A stretch of 64,000 nt of DNA from Paraglaciecola sp030730205. GTDB lineage: Bacteria; Pseudomonadota; Gammaproteobacteria; Enterobacterales; Alteromonadaceae. The stretch covers positions 1-64,000 of the forward strand of contig NZ_JBGQOM010000004.1 in NCBI RefSeq assembly GCF_052119645.1, in the 5' to 3' direction. Every line of letters starts with the position of its first letter. The first letter of the stretch is position 1. Shown here piece after piece: positions 25,933 through 35,217 of the stretch. The notes beneath the pieces were generated by a model. It searched no databases. It had not been told where the DNA came from and worked only from the letters and a program-made list of their open reading frames with translations. The translations under genes and the position numbers were made by a program.

Positions 25933-28900
25933 TTAATTGTATTCTTTATCATTAAATAAGCACGGAGTGATTTTTAAGTATTCTTCTTGGTTTTTTAATA
26001 TTTCTTCTTTAGTGCAATAAGAAAAGATGTAGGCGCTTTCATCATCTAAGTTTGAAATTTTTATGCCTCTCTCTCCACTGAATGTGAGCAGCTCCTTATC
26101 TCTCTGTTCATTAAAAGGGATGATGGAATAGTATTTAAAAGTAACTGTAAAAAATGGGAAATCTTCGCGTTTAAATTTCCCGAATGAAGTTTTAATTTCA
26201 GATAGATCATTTGTCCCATATTTAACTTTAGGAAAAATGATGCCAGAGAATTTGAGTTCGATACAAGATCTGATTGCAACGGTAGCATAAACAAATAAAT
26301 TGTATATTTTAAAATCAGTTAACTCGTTAAATTCAGGTCTAATTAATATTGATGTCCTTTGTCTTTCTTTAGTCAAAGCCTCTAAATTTTCGTCAAAAGA
26401 ACGTGATAGGATAAGTGTATGAATTTTACCACCTACGGGATAATCGTAATCTTTCCGATTTTCGTTGTTTAAATAGAAACGAGAGTCAATATAGTAAATT
26501 ACAAAATCATATTTAACATTCTCTTTCACATCTTTAATAAGACATATAGTTGCCTTGAGATTAGATTCATAAATTTTAGATAAAAACCATTCACAAGAAC
26601 CTGCAAAAGTTGATGAATTGGTCACTACTAACATTGTTTTATACTCAAGGTAAGTTCGCGTCAAAAGTCTCTCTCTTTCAAAATCTCGGTAATTTGAAAT
26701 ATCATAAATAGTAGATTTATTGCGAATGAGTTCTTTAATTTTTGTTAGTGTTATTTTCCACACATTAAATGTATTAAGTGAATATGTATTATTAACTCCT
26801 ATTTTGCTAAATACAGCATTTGCGTAATTTACTGTCCCGTATAAGTAATAAAAAAGAAGTGATTTTCCATTTTGATAGGAAGCAAAAAGCATCTCTTTTT
26901 GTTTATTTATAAGATAGTTTATCTGTTCTGTACTTATAAAAGCTTGTTCTAGCAACTTCTCAAAAGCAGTTAATTCTTGGATTAATAAAGAATGTGAAAA
27001 TTTATTTTCATATTTTTCAATAAAATCTTCGTTATGTTCTACAGAAAAAACTAAACATTTTAGTCCCATTAAGACGTGTTTTTTCTGAACGTTAGATGAA
27101 ACAATTAGAAGGTTGTCAATTCGGAGCGGGTTAGTACCACTAATCTTTGCACCATCACTGCAGTTGTAGAATGTTTGTAATTTTGGCTTTTTATGAGTGA
27201 CTTGTTCAATGATCTGCCGTGAAATTTTAAATTCGTGCTTAGTATTTACGCGGGGGCGAAAATTCCCTGGGACGACTAATGAGGTATTATTATTCTCTGC
27301 ATAATCATAAATTTCTTGGCCATCTTCCTGATAATAACCAGAAGATTTGGAGTGATGGTGTTTCACATTAATAAAGCCTAAATCAACGCCCATCAAATAA
27401 ATATGATTAAAACCGATCACACTGGTAAGGTTAACTACAAAGTTACTCACCGTGGGGAAGGCGTGCTGCAACACTTCAAAGTGTTGTTGTCCTAAAACGC
27501 TCAATGCTGAAACAGTCGATGATTCACCTTCTTTGAACGCAATTAGAACATCCTTGTAAAGGTCACAGGTATCGGGATGAATGCCGTTACATGAAATCAG
27601 TGTGATCTTCGTTAAGTACTCTAAGTCTCCGATTAGTACGGCCCAATCATAGGTACTGCGGTTTTGCTCTATTTCAGCATGGAAGTCAGGGGTAATTCCG
27701 TTTCGATGTAAAGCTTGTAAAGCTGTGCCACAGCTAATGATAATCGCTTGTTCTTGCCATTCTTTAATCGCCTCTATAGACAGATCCAAAGACGGACCAT
27801 TGCCGACGATAAAAACAGGTACTTCTTTGTCGTCGTAACTGAGTTTGCTCGACGGATTTTTGGTTAAAACTGGAATGTTTCTTCTAAAGCCTTCTTTAGT
27901 GTGTTCGATACCGTAATAGGCATGATCAAAATACTCTCCCATCGAAATAACAATTTGTAACTGCTCTCGTAACTGTGCGATGGCTGTGTTTAAAGATGCG
28001 TTGTAATAACTTTGATAAAAGTAGGTGTTATTGAGAATGTAGGGCCCAATTGAATGGAACTGGCGCAATAAGTCTCGAAAAAGATTTGTACCATCGTCAC
28101 CTACATTCAGATAAATTCGCGCGTTTGAATTTTCAACAGTTTCGAAAATAGATTGCCAATCAATTGCAAAAAGTGAGGCGTAAAAAAAATCAGTATTTGG
28201 CTCACATAAGAATAATTTTTCAACTGTATGGTTAGCCAACAAGCTTTCAAGTTGATAACCCACCCCTAAACCAAACATAATTATCGATGCAATGTTTTCA
28301 GGTAGTGCGCCTACTTCGTCTTCTGCTTGAGCGAGTAATTCTTCAGTTTCCTTAACAAATTGATAATGAATATAGTGTGCGAGTTTAGTGCCTTTGTAAC
28401 CTAAAACTAATCCATCTTTGTGGGGTTGTTCTTTGTAATTTTCGTAGTTAATCAAGCAATCGTTTTTTGGGTTGTTGCTGTACCATGCGGTTAACGAATC
28501 TGCTTTTACAACGTTTATTTCGCCTTGTTCATTTTGGAGAGGTAACCAAACTTTTGGCTGATAATCTTGGTATTCTTTATGGATATCAGGAAAGTAGTGT
28601 TGAAAGGCCTGCAGATTACGTTTAAATAGTTCATCGTTTTTTGAGCAGCTTTTATATCGTTTTATATCAAGGCTACTTGTCCAACTCGGCAGGTACCTTA
28701 GGTAGTTTTCAGTGAAATCAAACGACAGACCATTTTCAGTTAATTCATCCCAGCTTTTAGTTCTTAAGTCTTTTAATAAACTATTGAACACTGGGTGGTT
28801 GTAGTGTTTATAAACAAAGAAATGAGAAATTTTCTCATGCTCAACGAGCTCGTTTATATCATCAACGAGATTTCGCCCATCCTTTTCAATCTGCAAAAAT

Positions 28901-29496
28901 ATTTTAGTCCCCTTTTGCTTAGCTAAGTCAAAAATATCACTCCATTTATTGATTAAAACCGAGCATTGAAAATACTGCAGTTCAGGCTCGTAAATCACTA
29001 AGCAATTGATTGTTTTACCTTGCATCAGCTCTAATACATGGAAACCCAAACCGCAACCGAGTACAACCAAACACTCAATGTTTTCAGGAGCCGGTTTCTG
29101 TGCAATATAGTACTGATATCCCTCGCTTGACTTGAAATTTTCGGGATCTAATTCACCTTTGATCTGCGTCTGAGTATTTGCTGTGTTTAGGTAAAAGAGT
29201 GGGGCGTGAGAATTAAAATCGCCAACTTGTTCAAGAACTTCTTGCTGTGGATGAAAACCGTAAAGCGTTCTGCCTACACCGTAATCCACAATATTTATTT
29301 CACCAAATTTATTACAAAATAAGGAGTAGTTTTGCAGGTTGGGTTGTTTAATGTAGTGACTTAAAGACGGAATGTTTCTATCGAAACTGTTTACATTTTT
29401 ATGGTGGGCCTCAAGAATGCTTTTAGCTAAGGATGCTTCTAGTTCTTGTTGTTTTTCTTCATCTTTTTCTAAATGTAAACGTATATTTTTTAGCAT
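25933..29496 (-). CDS. maf: Maf / DUF115 flagellin glycosyltransferase, enlarged
   Basis: Motility accessory factors transfer nonulosonic acids such as pseudaminate to flagellin in the cytoplasm before export. The core (about 557-800) is a clear MAF/DUF115 domain: VPVFIVGNGPSLD, FHAEIEQNRSTYDW, FKEGESSTVSALSVLG, YLMGVDLGF and HHHSKSSGYYQEDG. At 1187 residues it is far longer than the usual 600-700. The N-terminal part contains two copies of the same unit, at about 147-214 and 409-476, exactly 262 residues apart with no gap. The last 390 residues are not recognised. It is the only minus-strand gene, at the end of the island. Confidence 0.9.
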   Translation of the reverse strand: MLKNIRLHLEKDEEKQQELEASLAKSILEAHHKNVNSFDRNIPSLSHYIKQPNLQNYSLFCNKFGEINIVDYGVGRTLYGFHPQQEVLEQVGDFNSHAPLFYLNTANTQTQIKGELDPENFKSSEGYQYYIAQKPAPENIECLVVLGCGLGFHVLELMQGKTINCLVIYEPELQYFQCSVLINKWSDIFDLAKQKGTKIFLQIEKDGRNLVDDINELVEHEKISHFFVYKHYNHPVFNSLLKDLRTKSWDELTENGLSFDFTENYLRYLPSWTSSLDIKRYKSCSKNDELFKRNLQAFQHYFPDIHKEYQDYQPKVWLPLQNEQGEINVVKADSLTAWYSNNPKNDCLINYENYKEQPHKDGLVLGYKGTKLAHYIHYQFVKETEELLAQAEDEVGALPENIASIIMFGLGVGYQLESLLANHTVEKLFLCEPNTDFFYASLFAIDWQSIFETVENSNARIYLNVGDDGTNLFRDLLRQFHSIGPYILNNTYFYQSYYNASLNTAIAQLREQLQIVISMGEYFDHAYYGIEHTKEGFRRNIPVLTKNPSSKLSYDDKEVPVFIVGNGPSLDLSIEAIKEWQEQAIIISCGTALQALHRNGITPDFHAEIEQNRSTYDWAVLIGDLEYLTKITLISCNGIHPDTCDLYKDVLIAFKEGESSTVSALSVLGQQHFEVLQHAFPTVSNFVVNLTSVIGFNHIYLMGVDLGFINVKHHHSKSSGYYQEDGQEIYDYAENNNTSLVVPGNFRPRVNTKHEFKISRQIIEQVTHKKPKLQTFYNCSDGAKISGTNPLRIDNLLIVSSNVQKKHVLMGLKCLVFSVEHNEDFIEKYENKFSHSLLIQELTAFEKLLEQAFISTEQINYLINKQKEMLFASYQNGKSLLFYYLYGTVNYANAVFSKIGVNNTYSLNTFNVWKITLTKIKELIRNKSTIYDISNYRDFERERLLTRTYLEYKTMLVVTNSSTFAGSCEWFLSKIYESNLKATICLIKDVKENVKYDFVIYYIDSRFYLNNENRKDYDYPVGGKIHTLILSRSFDENLEALTKERQRTSILIRPEFNELTDFKIYNLFVYATVAIRSCIELKFSGIIFPKVKYGTNDLSEIKTSFGKFKREDFPFFTVTFKYYSIIPFNEQRDKELLTFSGERGIKISNLDDESAYIFSYCTKEEILKNQEEYLKITPCLFNDKEYN

Positions 29497-29649
29497 GATT
29501 ATATTTTGACTACCAACCGTGCTGATAGGTTAGCAAAAAGTAAGCCTAACCGTCAGTAACTGTTACAGTAAAGCGCATTAAAAAAAGAATGTTATCAATC
29601 TTTAAGATGAAAAGTATCGAATTGTGGTGCTAGGTATTCATTTATATTG

Positions 29650-29679
29650 TTTACGCTTTGAGCGATATTTTGCTATTAT
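29650..29679 (+). promoter_or_regulatory. Candidate sigma70 promoter of second flagellin (extended -10)
   Basis: TTTACG at 29650-29655, an 18-base spacer and TATTAT at 29674-29679, immediately preceded by TGC to form an extended -10 element. It would start transcription about 20 bases before the flagellin ATG. No sigma28 or sigma54 match of similar quality is in this gap. Confidence 0.45.
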
Positions 29680-29706
29680 CAGGGACTAGGTTGAGAGGGC
29701 CTTACT

Positions 29707-30510
29707 ATGATTAAACTAGACAGCAGTTCAAATTCATCATTTTTACAGCAAATTCAACAGAAACAAGATTCTATTCTTGAAAAACTGTCGTCTGGTAAGC
29801 GTATCAATAGCGCGGCCGATGGCGCTGCAGCCCAGCAGATTATTGATCGCTTAACCAGTCAAGTTGAAGGCAATCGGCAGTCGATTTCTAATGCTTATGA
29901 CGGTATTTCTTTGGCTCAGGTGGCTGAAGGTGGCTTGGCTGGAATTAATGAAGATGTTAATAGGATCCGTGAATTGTCTGTGCAAGCAGGCAATGGTTTA
30001 TTGACTGACGGTGATCGCAAAGCACTACAATCTGAAGTATCTCAGCTGCAGCAAAATATTTCCCAAACGATCAAACAAACAGAGTTTGGTGGCAAGTCGC
30101 TTTTAAGCGGTTCTGAAAGTATTAATTTTCAAGTGGGCGCCAATGCAGGTCAAAAAATTGGCGTGCAAACTAACGATGTCGCCTCCGGTTTGAGCGATAT
30201 TCTTAATGTAGACTTGAGCACAGCGCAGGGCGCGCAAGATGCTTTAGTAGCAGCAGATAGCGCAATTGATTATGTGGGTAATGCGCGCACTGATTTAGGC
30301 GCCACGCAAAATCGCTTCGAAAGTGCTGCCAGAAACTTATCACAAGCTGATGTTGATGTATCAGCGGCCCGCAGCCGAATTCAAGATACCGATTATGCGC
30401 AAGCCTCTGCGGAACGAGCAAGTAATGACATACTTAGTCAGGCGTCAATTGCCATGCAGAGTAGCGCGAATCAACAAAGAGGGCAGGTGCTTAGCCTATT
30501 AAATGGTTAG
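29707..30510 (+). CDS. Second flagellin, divergent N-terminus
   Basis: A 267-residue flagellin. The D1 parts are conserved: LSSGKRINSAADGAAAQQI, SLAQVAEGGL, IRELSVQAGNG, VDVSAARSRIQDTDYAQASA and a final VLSLLNG. The first 20 residues (MIKLDSSSNSSFLQQIQQ) differ from the VNTNVSSLNAQ start of the flagellin at 673. So does the DGAAAQQ segment. It is probably a minor or positional filament subunit. GAGAGGG precedes the ATG. It is flanked by its own promoter candidate and a strong terminator, so it is monocistronic. Confidence 0.93.
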   Translation: MIKLDSSSNSSFLQQIQQKQDSILEKLSSGKRINSAADGAAAQQIIDRLTSQVEGNRQSISNAYDGISLAQVAEGGLAGINEDVNRIRELSVQAGNGLLTDGDRKALQSEVSQLQQNISQTIKQTEFGGKSLLSGSESINFQVGANAGQKIGVQTNDVASGLSDILNVDLSTAQGAQDALVAADSAIDYVGNARTDLGATQNRFESAARNLSQADVDVSAARSRIQDTDYAQASAERASNDILSQASIAMQSSANQQRGQVLSLLNG

Positions 30511-30536
30511 ATTTTGCGATTAAGAGATTATTTTAG

Positions 30537-30565
30537 AAAGAGCAATTTGTTTGCTCTTTTTTTTA
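30537..30565 (+). terminator. Intrinsic terminator after second flagellin
   Basis: AAAGAGCAA (30537-30545) pairs perfectly with TTGCTCTTT (30551-30559) around a five-base loop, followed by more T residues. This is a strong rho-independent terminator 27 bases after the stop codon. Confidence 0.9.
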
Positions 30566-30706
30566 TCTTGATTTTTGTCCGAGCGTAACAGAATAATTTG
30601 ATTTAACTGTCACTTGCTCAGTAATTTGTGTTGCTATCCAGCCTTGAAAAGCTAAAATCATATAAGTTACATTGGCTTACAAGAATAATACGTGGTTGAG
30701 GAAGGC

Positions 30707-32146
30707 ATGAGCGACATTTTGATTATTAGTTCCCAAGTAGATCGAGCCAATAATCTATGCACTATTTTAACCTTTCTTGCTGAGTCTTTTGGCAGTATTA
30801 CATTCGCTGAAAGTATGCAAACCTTGCAGAAAAAACAAGGCTTTAAAGCAGTGTTTATCGATGCCAATGATCTTCAACTTGCCTCTGATATTTGTGAAAA
30901 ATTCCCTCATTTACCTTTCGTAATGTTTGGACAAGAACTCGACTTAACTACCAAGGGCAATATCGTGGGAGCAATAGGCGAACCTTTTACCTATCCATCG
31001 TTAACCCAAGTGCTGCACCGTTGTCAGGAATACAAACGCCACCAACCCAATGCAAAAACCAGCGTTAATAATAAAACCCGTTTATTTAGAAGCTTAGTCG
31101 GGCAGAGCCGGCAAATTCAAAATGTGCGTCATTTGATTGAGCAAGTTGCTCCCACTGAGGCAAATGTGCTGATTTTGGGGGAGTCTGGTACCGGCAAGGA
31201 AGTAATTGCCCGTAATGTACACTTTTTATCAAATCGAAATGAAAGCACCTTTATCCCTGTGAATTGCGGTGCTATCCCCGGAGAGTTGTTGGAGAGTGAG
31301 CTGTTTGGCCACGAAAAAGGCGCTTTTACAGGTGCGGTTAATTCACGTAAAGGACGCTTTGAGCTAGCCGAGGGTGGAACATTATTTTTAGATGAAATTG
31401 GTGATATGCCTTTGCAAATGCAAGTTAAGTTGCTCAGGGTCCTCCAAGAAAGAACCTATGAAAGAGTTGGGGGCACCAAACCTATTAAGTGCAATGTCAG
31501 AGTGATTGCAGCGACCCATAGAGATTTGGAAATGATGATCGAGCAAGGGCAATTTCGCGAAGATTTATATTACCGCCTGAACGTTTTTCCTATTGAAAGC
31601 CCAGCGTTGCGTGAGCGAAAAGAAGATATTCCACTGTTATTACAAGAACTTATTTCACGGCTTGAATCTGAGAATGCGCAAATTAAATTTACTGAGAATG
31701 CCTTAACCTCTTTGATGGAACACAATTGGGCAGGGAACGTGCGTGAACTGTCAAATCTGGTAGAACGCTTGATGATTTTATTTCCCAATCAATTGATTGA
31801 TTTGCATGACTTGCCTCATAAGTACAAACATATTGATGCTGAGGCCTATCAACCCGAATATCCCCAAGAATTGTTGGAACGCGAAGCCATTAATGCGATG
31901 TTTCAAGAGTCGGTCAATGCAGAAGAGGATCTAACTACTTTTGACGAATTGGCAGACCCAAGCACGAAAGCCTTACCTTCAGACGGCTTGAATCTCAAAG
32001 AATACATTTCAGATTTAGAAGTGAGTTTAATTACTCAAGCTTTAGATCAGCAAGACTGGGTAGTTGCCAGAGCTGCAGAAGTGTTAGGTATGCGACGCAC
32101 GACTTTAGTGGAAAAAATGCGCAAATATACTATCTGCAAAGACTAA
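30707..32146 (+). CDS. flrA: Flagellar master regulator FlrA (sigma54 activator)
   Basis: Enhancer-binding protein at the top of the polar flagellar hierarchy (FlrA/FleQ). The product is 479 residues from the chosen ATG. An N-terminal FleQ-type receiver-like domain lacks the usual phosphoacceptor pattern. The AAA+ domain has GESGTGKEVIA, ELFGHEKGAFTGA (the sigma54-contact loop) and LFLDEIGDMPL. A C-terminal Fis-type helix-turn-helix (VVARAAEVLGMRRTTLVEKM) binds DNA. An in-frame GTG at 30692 is rejected because GAGGAAGG fits the ATG. In relatives FlrA activity is inhibited by FlhG and c-di-GMP. Confidence 0.95.
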   Translation: MSDILIISSQVDRANNLCTILTFLAESFGSITFAESMQTLQKKQGFKAVFIDANDLQLASDICEKFPHLPFVMFGQELDLTTKGNIVGAIGEPFTYPSLTQVLHRCQEYKRHQPNAKTSVNNKTRLFRSLVGQSRQIQNVRHLIEQVAPTEANVLILGESGTGKEVIARNVHFLSNRNESTFIPVNCGAIPGELLESELFGHEKGAFTGAVNSRKGRFELAEGGTLFLDEIGDMPLQMQVKLLRVLQERTYERVGGTKPIKCNVRVIAATHRDLEMMIEQGQFREDLYYRLNVFPIESPALRERKEDIPLLLQELISRLESENAQIKFTENALTSLMEHNWAGNVRELSNLVERLMILFPNQLIDLHDLPHKYKHIDAEAYQPEYPQELLEREAINAMFQESVNAEEDLTTFDELADPSTKALPSDGLNLKEYISDLEVSLITQALDQQDWVVARAAEVLGMRRTTLVEKMRKYTICKD

Positions 32147-32180
32147 TTTTTATCGTTCACTTTCTATCTTATCCTGAATT

Positions 32181-32205
32181 GCGTCAGTACCTTGACGCTT
32201 TTTTT
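32181..32205 (+). terminator. Intrinsic terminator after flrA
   Basis: GCGTCA (32181-32186) and TGACGC (32193-32198) form a perfect six-base stem with a six-base loop, followed by seven T residues. It separates flrA from the flrBC unit. Confidence 0.9.
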
Positions 32206-32250
32206 CTGTCTTAAACTATCTAAGTAACTGATTTTAAAAAATATATACCT

Positions 32251-32267
32251 TGGCATGCCCTGTGCAA
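32251..32267 (+). promoter_or_regulatory. Sigma54 promoter of flrBC
   Basis: TGGCATGCCCTGTGCAA has the invariant GG and GC spaced by ten bases, close to TGGCAC-N5-TTGC. It lies 47 bases before the flrB ATG, just after the flrA terminator. In Vibrio flrBC is a FlrA- and sigma54-dependent operon, which fits this placement. Confidence 0.8.
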
Positions 32268-32313
32268 TAGCTCTGCTGTAACTAATCTGTCTAAGTTTTG
32301 ACGAGAGGACAAT

Positions 32314-33522
32314 ATGGCAAGTAGTGAATTGTTAAAAAATGAACATGTTCAAAGCCCATGTTTGACTTCAAACTCGACCAAAAAAATACTTCAAAAGGCC
32401 AACATTGAAGTTGTTGAGCAAGGTATCACTTGCAGTGAGCAAGAAATTGCTAATTTGCGTCAAGAAACGGCGCGACTGAATCATATATTACAAGTCATGC
32501 CTGCTGGTGTTGTGGTCATAGATGGTAACGGTCTGGTTAAACAAGCGAATAAGCTCGCTACAGACTTGCTGGGTGAACCGTTAGAAGGTCAACTATGGCG
32601 CGTTATTATCCATCGCTCATTTAAACCTCAGGCAGACGATGGGCATGAAGTCTCCTTAATCGATGGTCGTAAAGTGAAACTATCCATTACGCCGCTCGCT
32701 AACGAGCCGGGCCAACTTATCGTTTTGACCGATTTAACCGAAACAAGACAACTTCAACAACGGATTGGCCATCTACAAAAACTGTCCTCTCTAGGAAAAA
32801 TGGTCGCCTCTTTGGCTCATCAGATCCGTACTCCTTTATCTGCAGCTATTTTGTATGCGGCTAATTTATCGAATAATACCTTGAGTAAAGAGTCCCGGGC
32901 TTCGTTTGCTGATAAGCTGCAATCTCGATTGCGGGACTTGGAAAATCAAGTCAATGACATGTTGTTGTTTGCTAAAAGTGGCAGTGAACAAGTGGTCAGC
33001 CGAATTTCTTTGCAAAGCTTACTGCAAGAGGTACAGCTTGGTGCTGAGGTGATGTTAGGGCGCCAAAATGCCGTATTAAAAGTTAATCTGCCTGACCCAG
33101 ATATTCACATACTGGGCAATAAAGTGGCCCTTGCAGGGGCGTTACAAAACCTTATCCATAATGCCCTTGGGTTTACTCCGACCAATGCAGTTATTGAGCT
33201 TACTGCAAGTCGCGACTTACAAAACATCAGCCGAGTAAACATATCTGTTTCTGACAATGGACCAGGTATTAAAAAAGAACACTTAAAACAAATTTTTGAA
33301 CCGTTTTTTACTACCCGTACACACGGTACAGGCTTGGGGCTTGCGGTGGTAAAAACAGTGGCACAATCTCATCATGGTAAAATTACGGTGACAAATAATA
33401 TTGATGGAGGGGCCTGTTTTACCCTGCGCTTACCCATTTTATCAAGCCAGCCTTCACAAATAACGGCAATTCAAAATGCTACTGAATCTACACAACACTT
33501 TGCCAATGTAGCGAGGAACTAA
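32314..33522 (+). CDS. flrB: Flagellar sensor histidine kinase FlrB
   Basis: Cytosolic kinase that phosphorylates FlrC. The 402-residue product has a coiled N-terminus, a PAS-like domain (HILQVMPAGVVVIDGNGLV, about 57-145) and a HisKA domain with His169 in LAHQIRTPLS. The HATPase domain has NLIHNAL, DNGPGI and GTGLGLAVV. No membrane segment is visible, as expected for FlrB/FleS. GAGAGGAC precedes the ATG, and flrC follows after three bases. Confidence 0.95.
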   Translation: MASSELLKNEHVQSPCLTSNSTKKILQKANIEVVEQGITCSEQEIANLRQETARLNHILQVMPAGVVVIDGNGLVKQANKLATDLLGEPLEGQLWRVIIHRSFKPQADDGHEVSLIDGRKVKLSITPLANEPGQLIVLTDLTETRQLQQRIGHLQKLSSLGKMVASLAHQIRTPLSAAILYAANLSNNTLSKESRASFADKLQSRLRDLENQVNDMLLFAKSGSEQVVSRISLQSLLQEVQLGAEVMLGRQNAVLKVNLPDPDIHILGNKVALAGALQNLIHNALGFTPTNAVIELTASRDLQNISRVNISVSDNGPGIKKEHLKQIFEPFFTTRTHGTGLGLAVVKTVAQSHHGKITVTNNIDGGACFTLRLPILSSQPSQITAIQNATESTQHFANVARN

Positions 33523-33525
33523 AGT

Positions 33526-34875
33526 ATGTCGCAAGCAAAAATTATGATCGTTGAAGACGATGCCGGGCTAAGAGAAGCCTTAGTTGATACCTTACTGTTA
33601 GGTGGTTATGACGTTGTTGAAGCCGATAGCGGTGAACAAGCTTTAGTTAAGTTAGGCGAACATGTTGTTGATTTAGTGGTGAGCGACATCCAAATGGGCG
33701 ATATGAGTGGTTTAACGCTGCTTAAAAATATTAAACACCGCAACGCAACTATGCCCGTGTTATTGATGACGGCGTACGCCACCATCAATGATGCGGTGCA
33801 AGCAATGCGCGATGGCGCTACAGATTATTTGTCTAAGCCCTTTGCTCCTGAAGTACTGCTTAATTTAGTGGGACGTTATGCTCCAGCCCATAAAGTTGAG
33901 TCTTGTAACCCAATCGTCGGTGATCCATCAAGTGCCCAACTATTAGAGTTGGCCAAAAAAGTAGCACGCTCAGAGGCAAGCGTTATGGTGTTGGGCCCAA
34001 GTGGTTCAGGCAAAGAAGTGCTTGCACGATTTATTCATGATCAGTCACCTCGCAGTCAACAGCCTTTTGTTGCGATTAATTGCGCCGCGATCCCAGAAAA
34101 TATGCTTGAAGCCACTTTGTTTGGTTACGATAAAGGCGCGTTTACAGGCGCTGTACAAGCTTGCCCCGGTAAATTTGAGCAAGCTCAAGGTGGCACTATT
34201 TTACTGGATGAAATCAGTGAAATGGATTTGAGTTTGCAAGCAAAATTGCTCAGAGTACTACAAGAAAAAGAAGTTGAGCGCTTGGGTAGTCGTAAAACCA
34301 TTGCGCTGGATGTCAGAGTGATTGCCACCAGTAACCGGAATTTAAAAAAGACCGTAGACAATGGTGAGTTCAGAGAAGACTTATACTACCGCCTCAATGT
34401 ATTTCCACTTACCTGGTTACCTCTTGATAAACGAGCGGGCGATATTCTGCCATTGGCCGAGCATTTAATAGAAAGACATTGTCAAAAACAGGGCAGTGCC
34501 ATTCCTAAACTCAGTGCCGCGGCGCGCAGTAAATTGCTGCAACATGCATGGCCTGGTAATGTGCGTGAGTTAGAAAACGTGATCCAGCGGGCACTAATCT
34601 TAGCAGAACCCTCACAAATTGATGCTGGCGATTTAATGATTGAACAAGATCAACCTTTTACCTCGAGTAACAGTCAACTTAGCGTTGAGAAGTTTGAAGA
34701 TGACAGTAAATTAGGCTCTGAGCTGCGCCAGCAAGAACATCAAATTATTTTAGATACCCTTCAAAGCTGCAAGGGGAGACGGAAAGATGTTGCTGAACGT
34801 CTTGGGATTAGCCCACGAACCCTGCGTTACAAACTTGCTAAAATGCGTGAAGTAGGTATTGACCTCCCTGCTTGA
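33526..34875 (+). CDS. flrC: Flagellar response regulator FlrC (sigma54 activator)
   Basis: Activates class III flagellar promoters when phosphorylated by FlrB. The 449-residue product has a receiver domain (Asp54 in VVSDIQMGDMSG, KPFAPE), an AAA+ domain (GPSGSGKEVLA, FGYDKGAFTGA, LLDEISEMDL) and a C-terminal Fis-type helix-turn-helix (GRRKDVAERLGISPRTLRYKL). Domain order and length match FlrC/FleR. The sigma54 promoter candidates at fliE, fliK and flhA are its probable targets. Confidence 0.95.
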   Translation: MSQAKIMIVEDDAGLREALVDTLLLGGYDVVEADSGEQALVKLGEHVVDLVVSDIQMGDMSGLTLLKNIKHRNATMPVLLMTAYATINDAVQAMRDGATDYLSKPFAPEVLLNLVGRYAPAHKVESCNPIVGDPSSAQLLELAKKVARSEASVMVLGPSGSGKEVLARFIHDQSPRSQQPFVAINCAAIPENMLEATLFGYDKGAFTGAVQACPGKFEQAQGGTILLDEISEMDLSLQAKLLRVLQEKEVERLGSRKTIALDVRVIATSNRNLKKTVDNGEFREDLYYRLNVFPLTWLPLDKRAGDILPLAEHLIERHCQKQGSAIPKLSAAARSKLLQHAWPGNVRELENVIQRALILAEPSQIDAGDLMIEQDQPFTSSNSQLSVEKFEDDSKLGSELRQQEHQIILDTLQSCKGRRKDVAERLGISPRTLRYKLAKMREVGIDLPA

Positions 34876-34900
34876 TAGCGCACATTAGTACGTTTTTCAA

Positions 34901-34935
34901 AAAAACGATAGCGACCTTTCTGCTATCGTTTTTGC
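34901..34935 (+). terminator. Intrinsic terminator after flrC
   Basis: AAAAACGATAGC (34901-34912) pairs perfectly with GCTATCGTTTTT (34922-34933) around a nine-base loop. Because of the A run on the left arm it could work in both directions. The remaining 34936-35138 before the fliE promoter has no gene and may hold activator sites. Confidence 0.92.
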
Positions 34936-35138
34936 TTATTTGCACCCCACTTAGTGAATAATTGCCTTAACTAAAAAGAGCGTTTCCAAAATCCACATAG
35001 CGTGAAATGACGCGCTGCAATAATTCCGCCGAGCTTTATTTGCTTTAAGTCAATTTTATGACGCTGTTTTCATCGTTTTAAATAAGTTTAAGTTATTGAT
35101 TTTAAATAAATATTGTTATTTTTTGGCTGGCTGTATGT

Positions 35139-35153
35139 TGGCACTCAGTTTGC
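35139..35153 (+). promoter_or_regulatory. Sigma54 promoter of the fliE operon
   Basis: TGGCAC-TCAGT-TTGC is a perfect match to the sigma54 consensus, 65 bases before the fliE ATG. It probably drives fliEFGHIJ through FlrC. Confidence 0.88.
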
Positions 35154-35217
35154 TATAACTCTCTATATACAGTTTTTCACATCGTATAGTAAGCGGCGTG
35201 ATAATCGGAGAAAACCA

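Noticed and set aside
30692..30706. GTG start of flrA
   Set aside because: The ribosome site GAGGAAGG fits the ATG at 30707.
35113..35217. N-terminal extension of fliE
   Set aside because: It would run across a perfect sigma54 promoter; the ATG at 35218 has a ribosome site and the conserved start.
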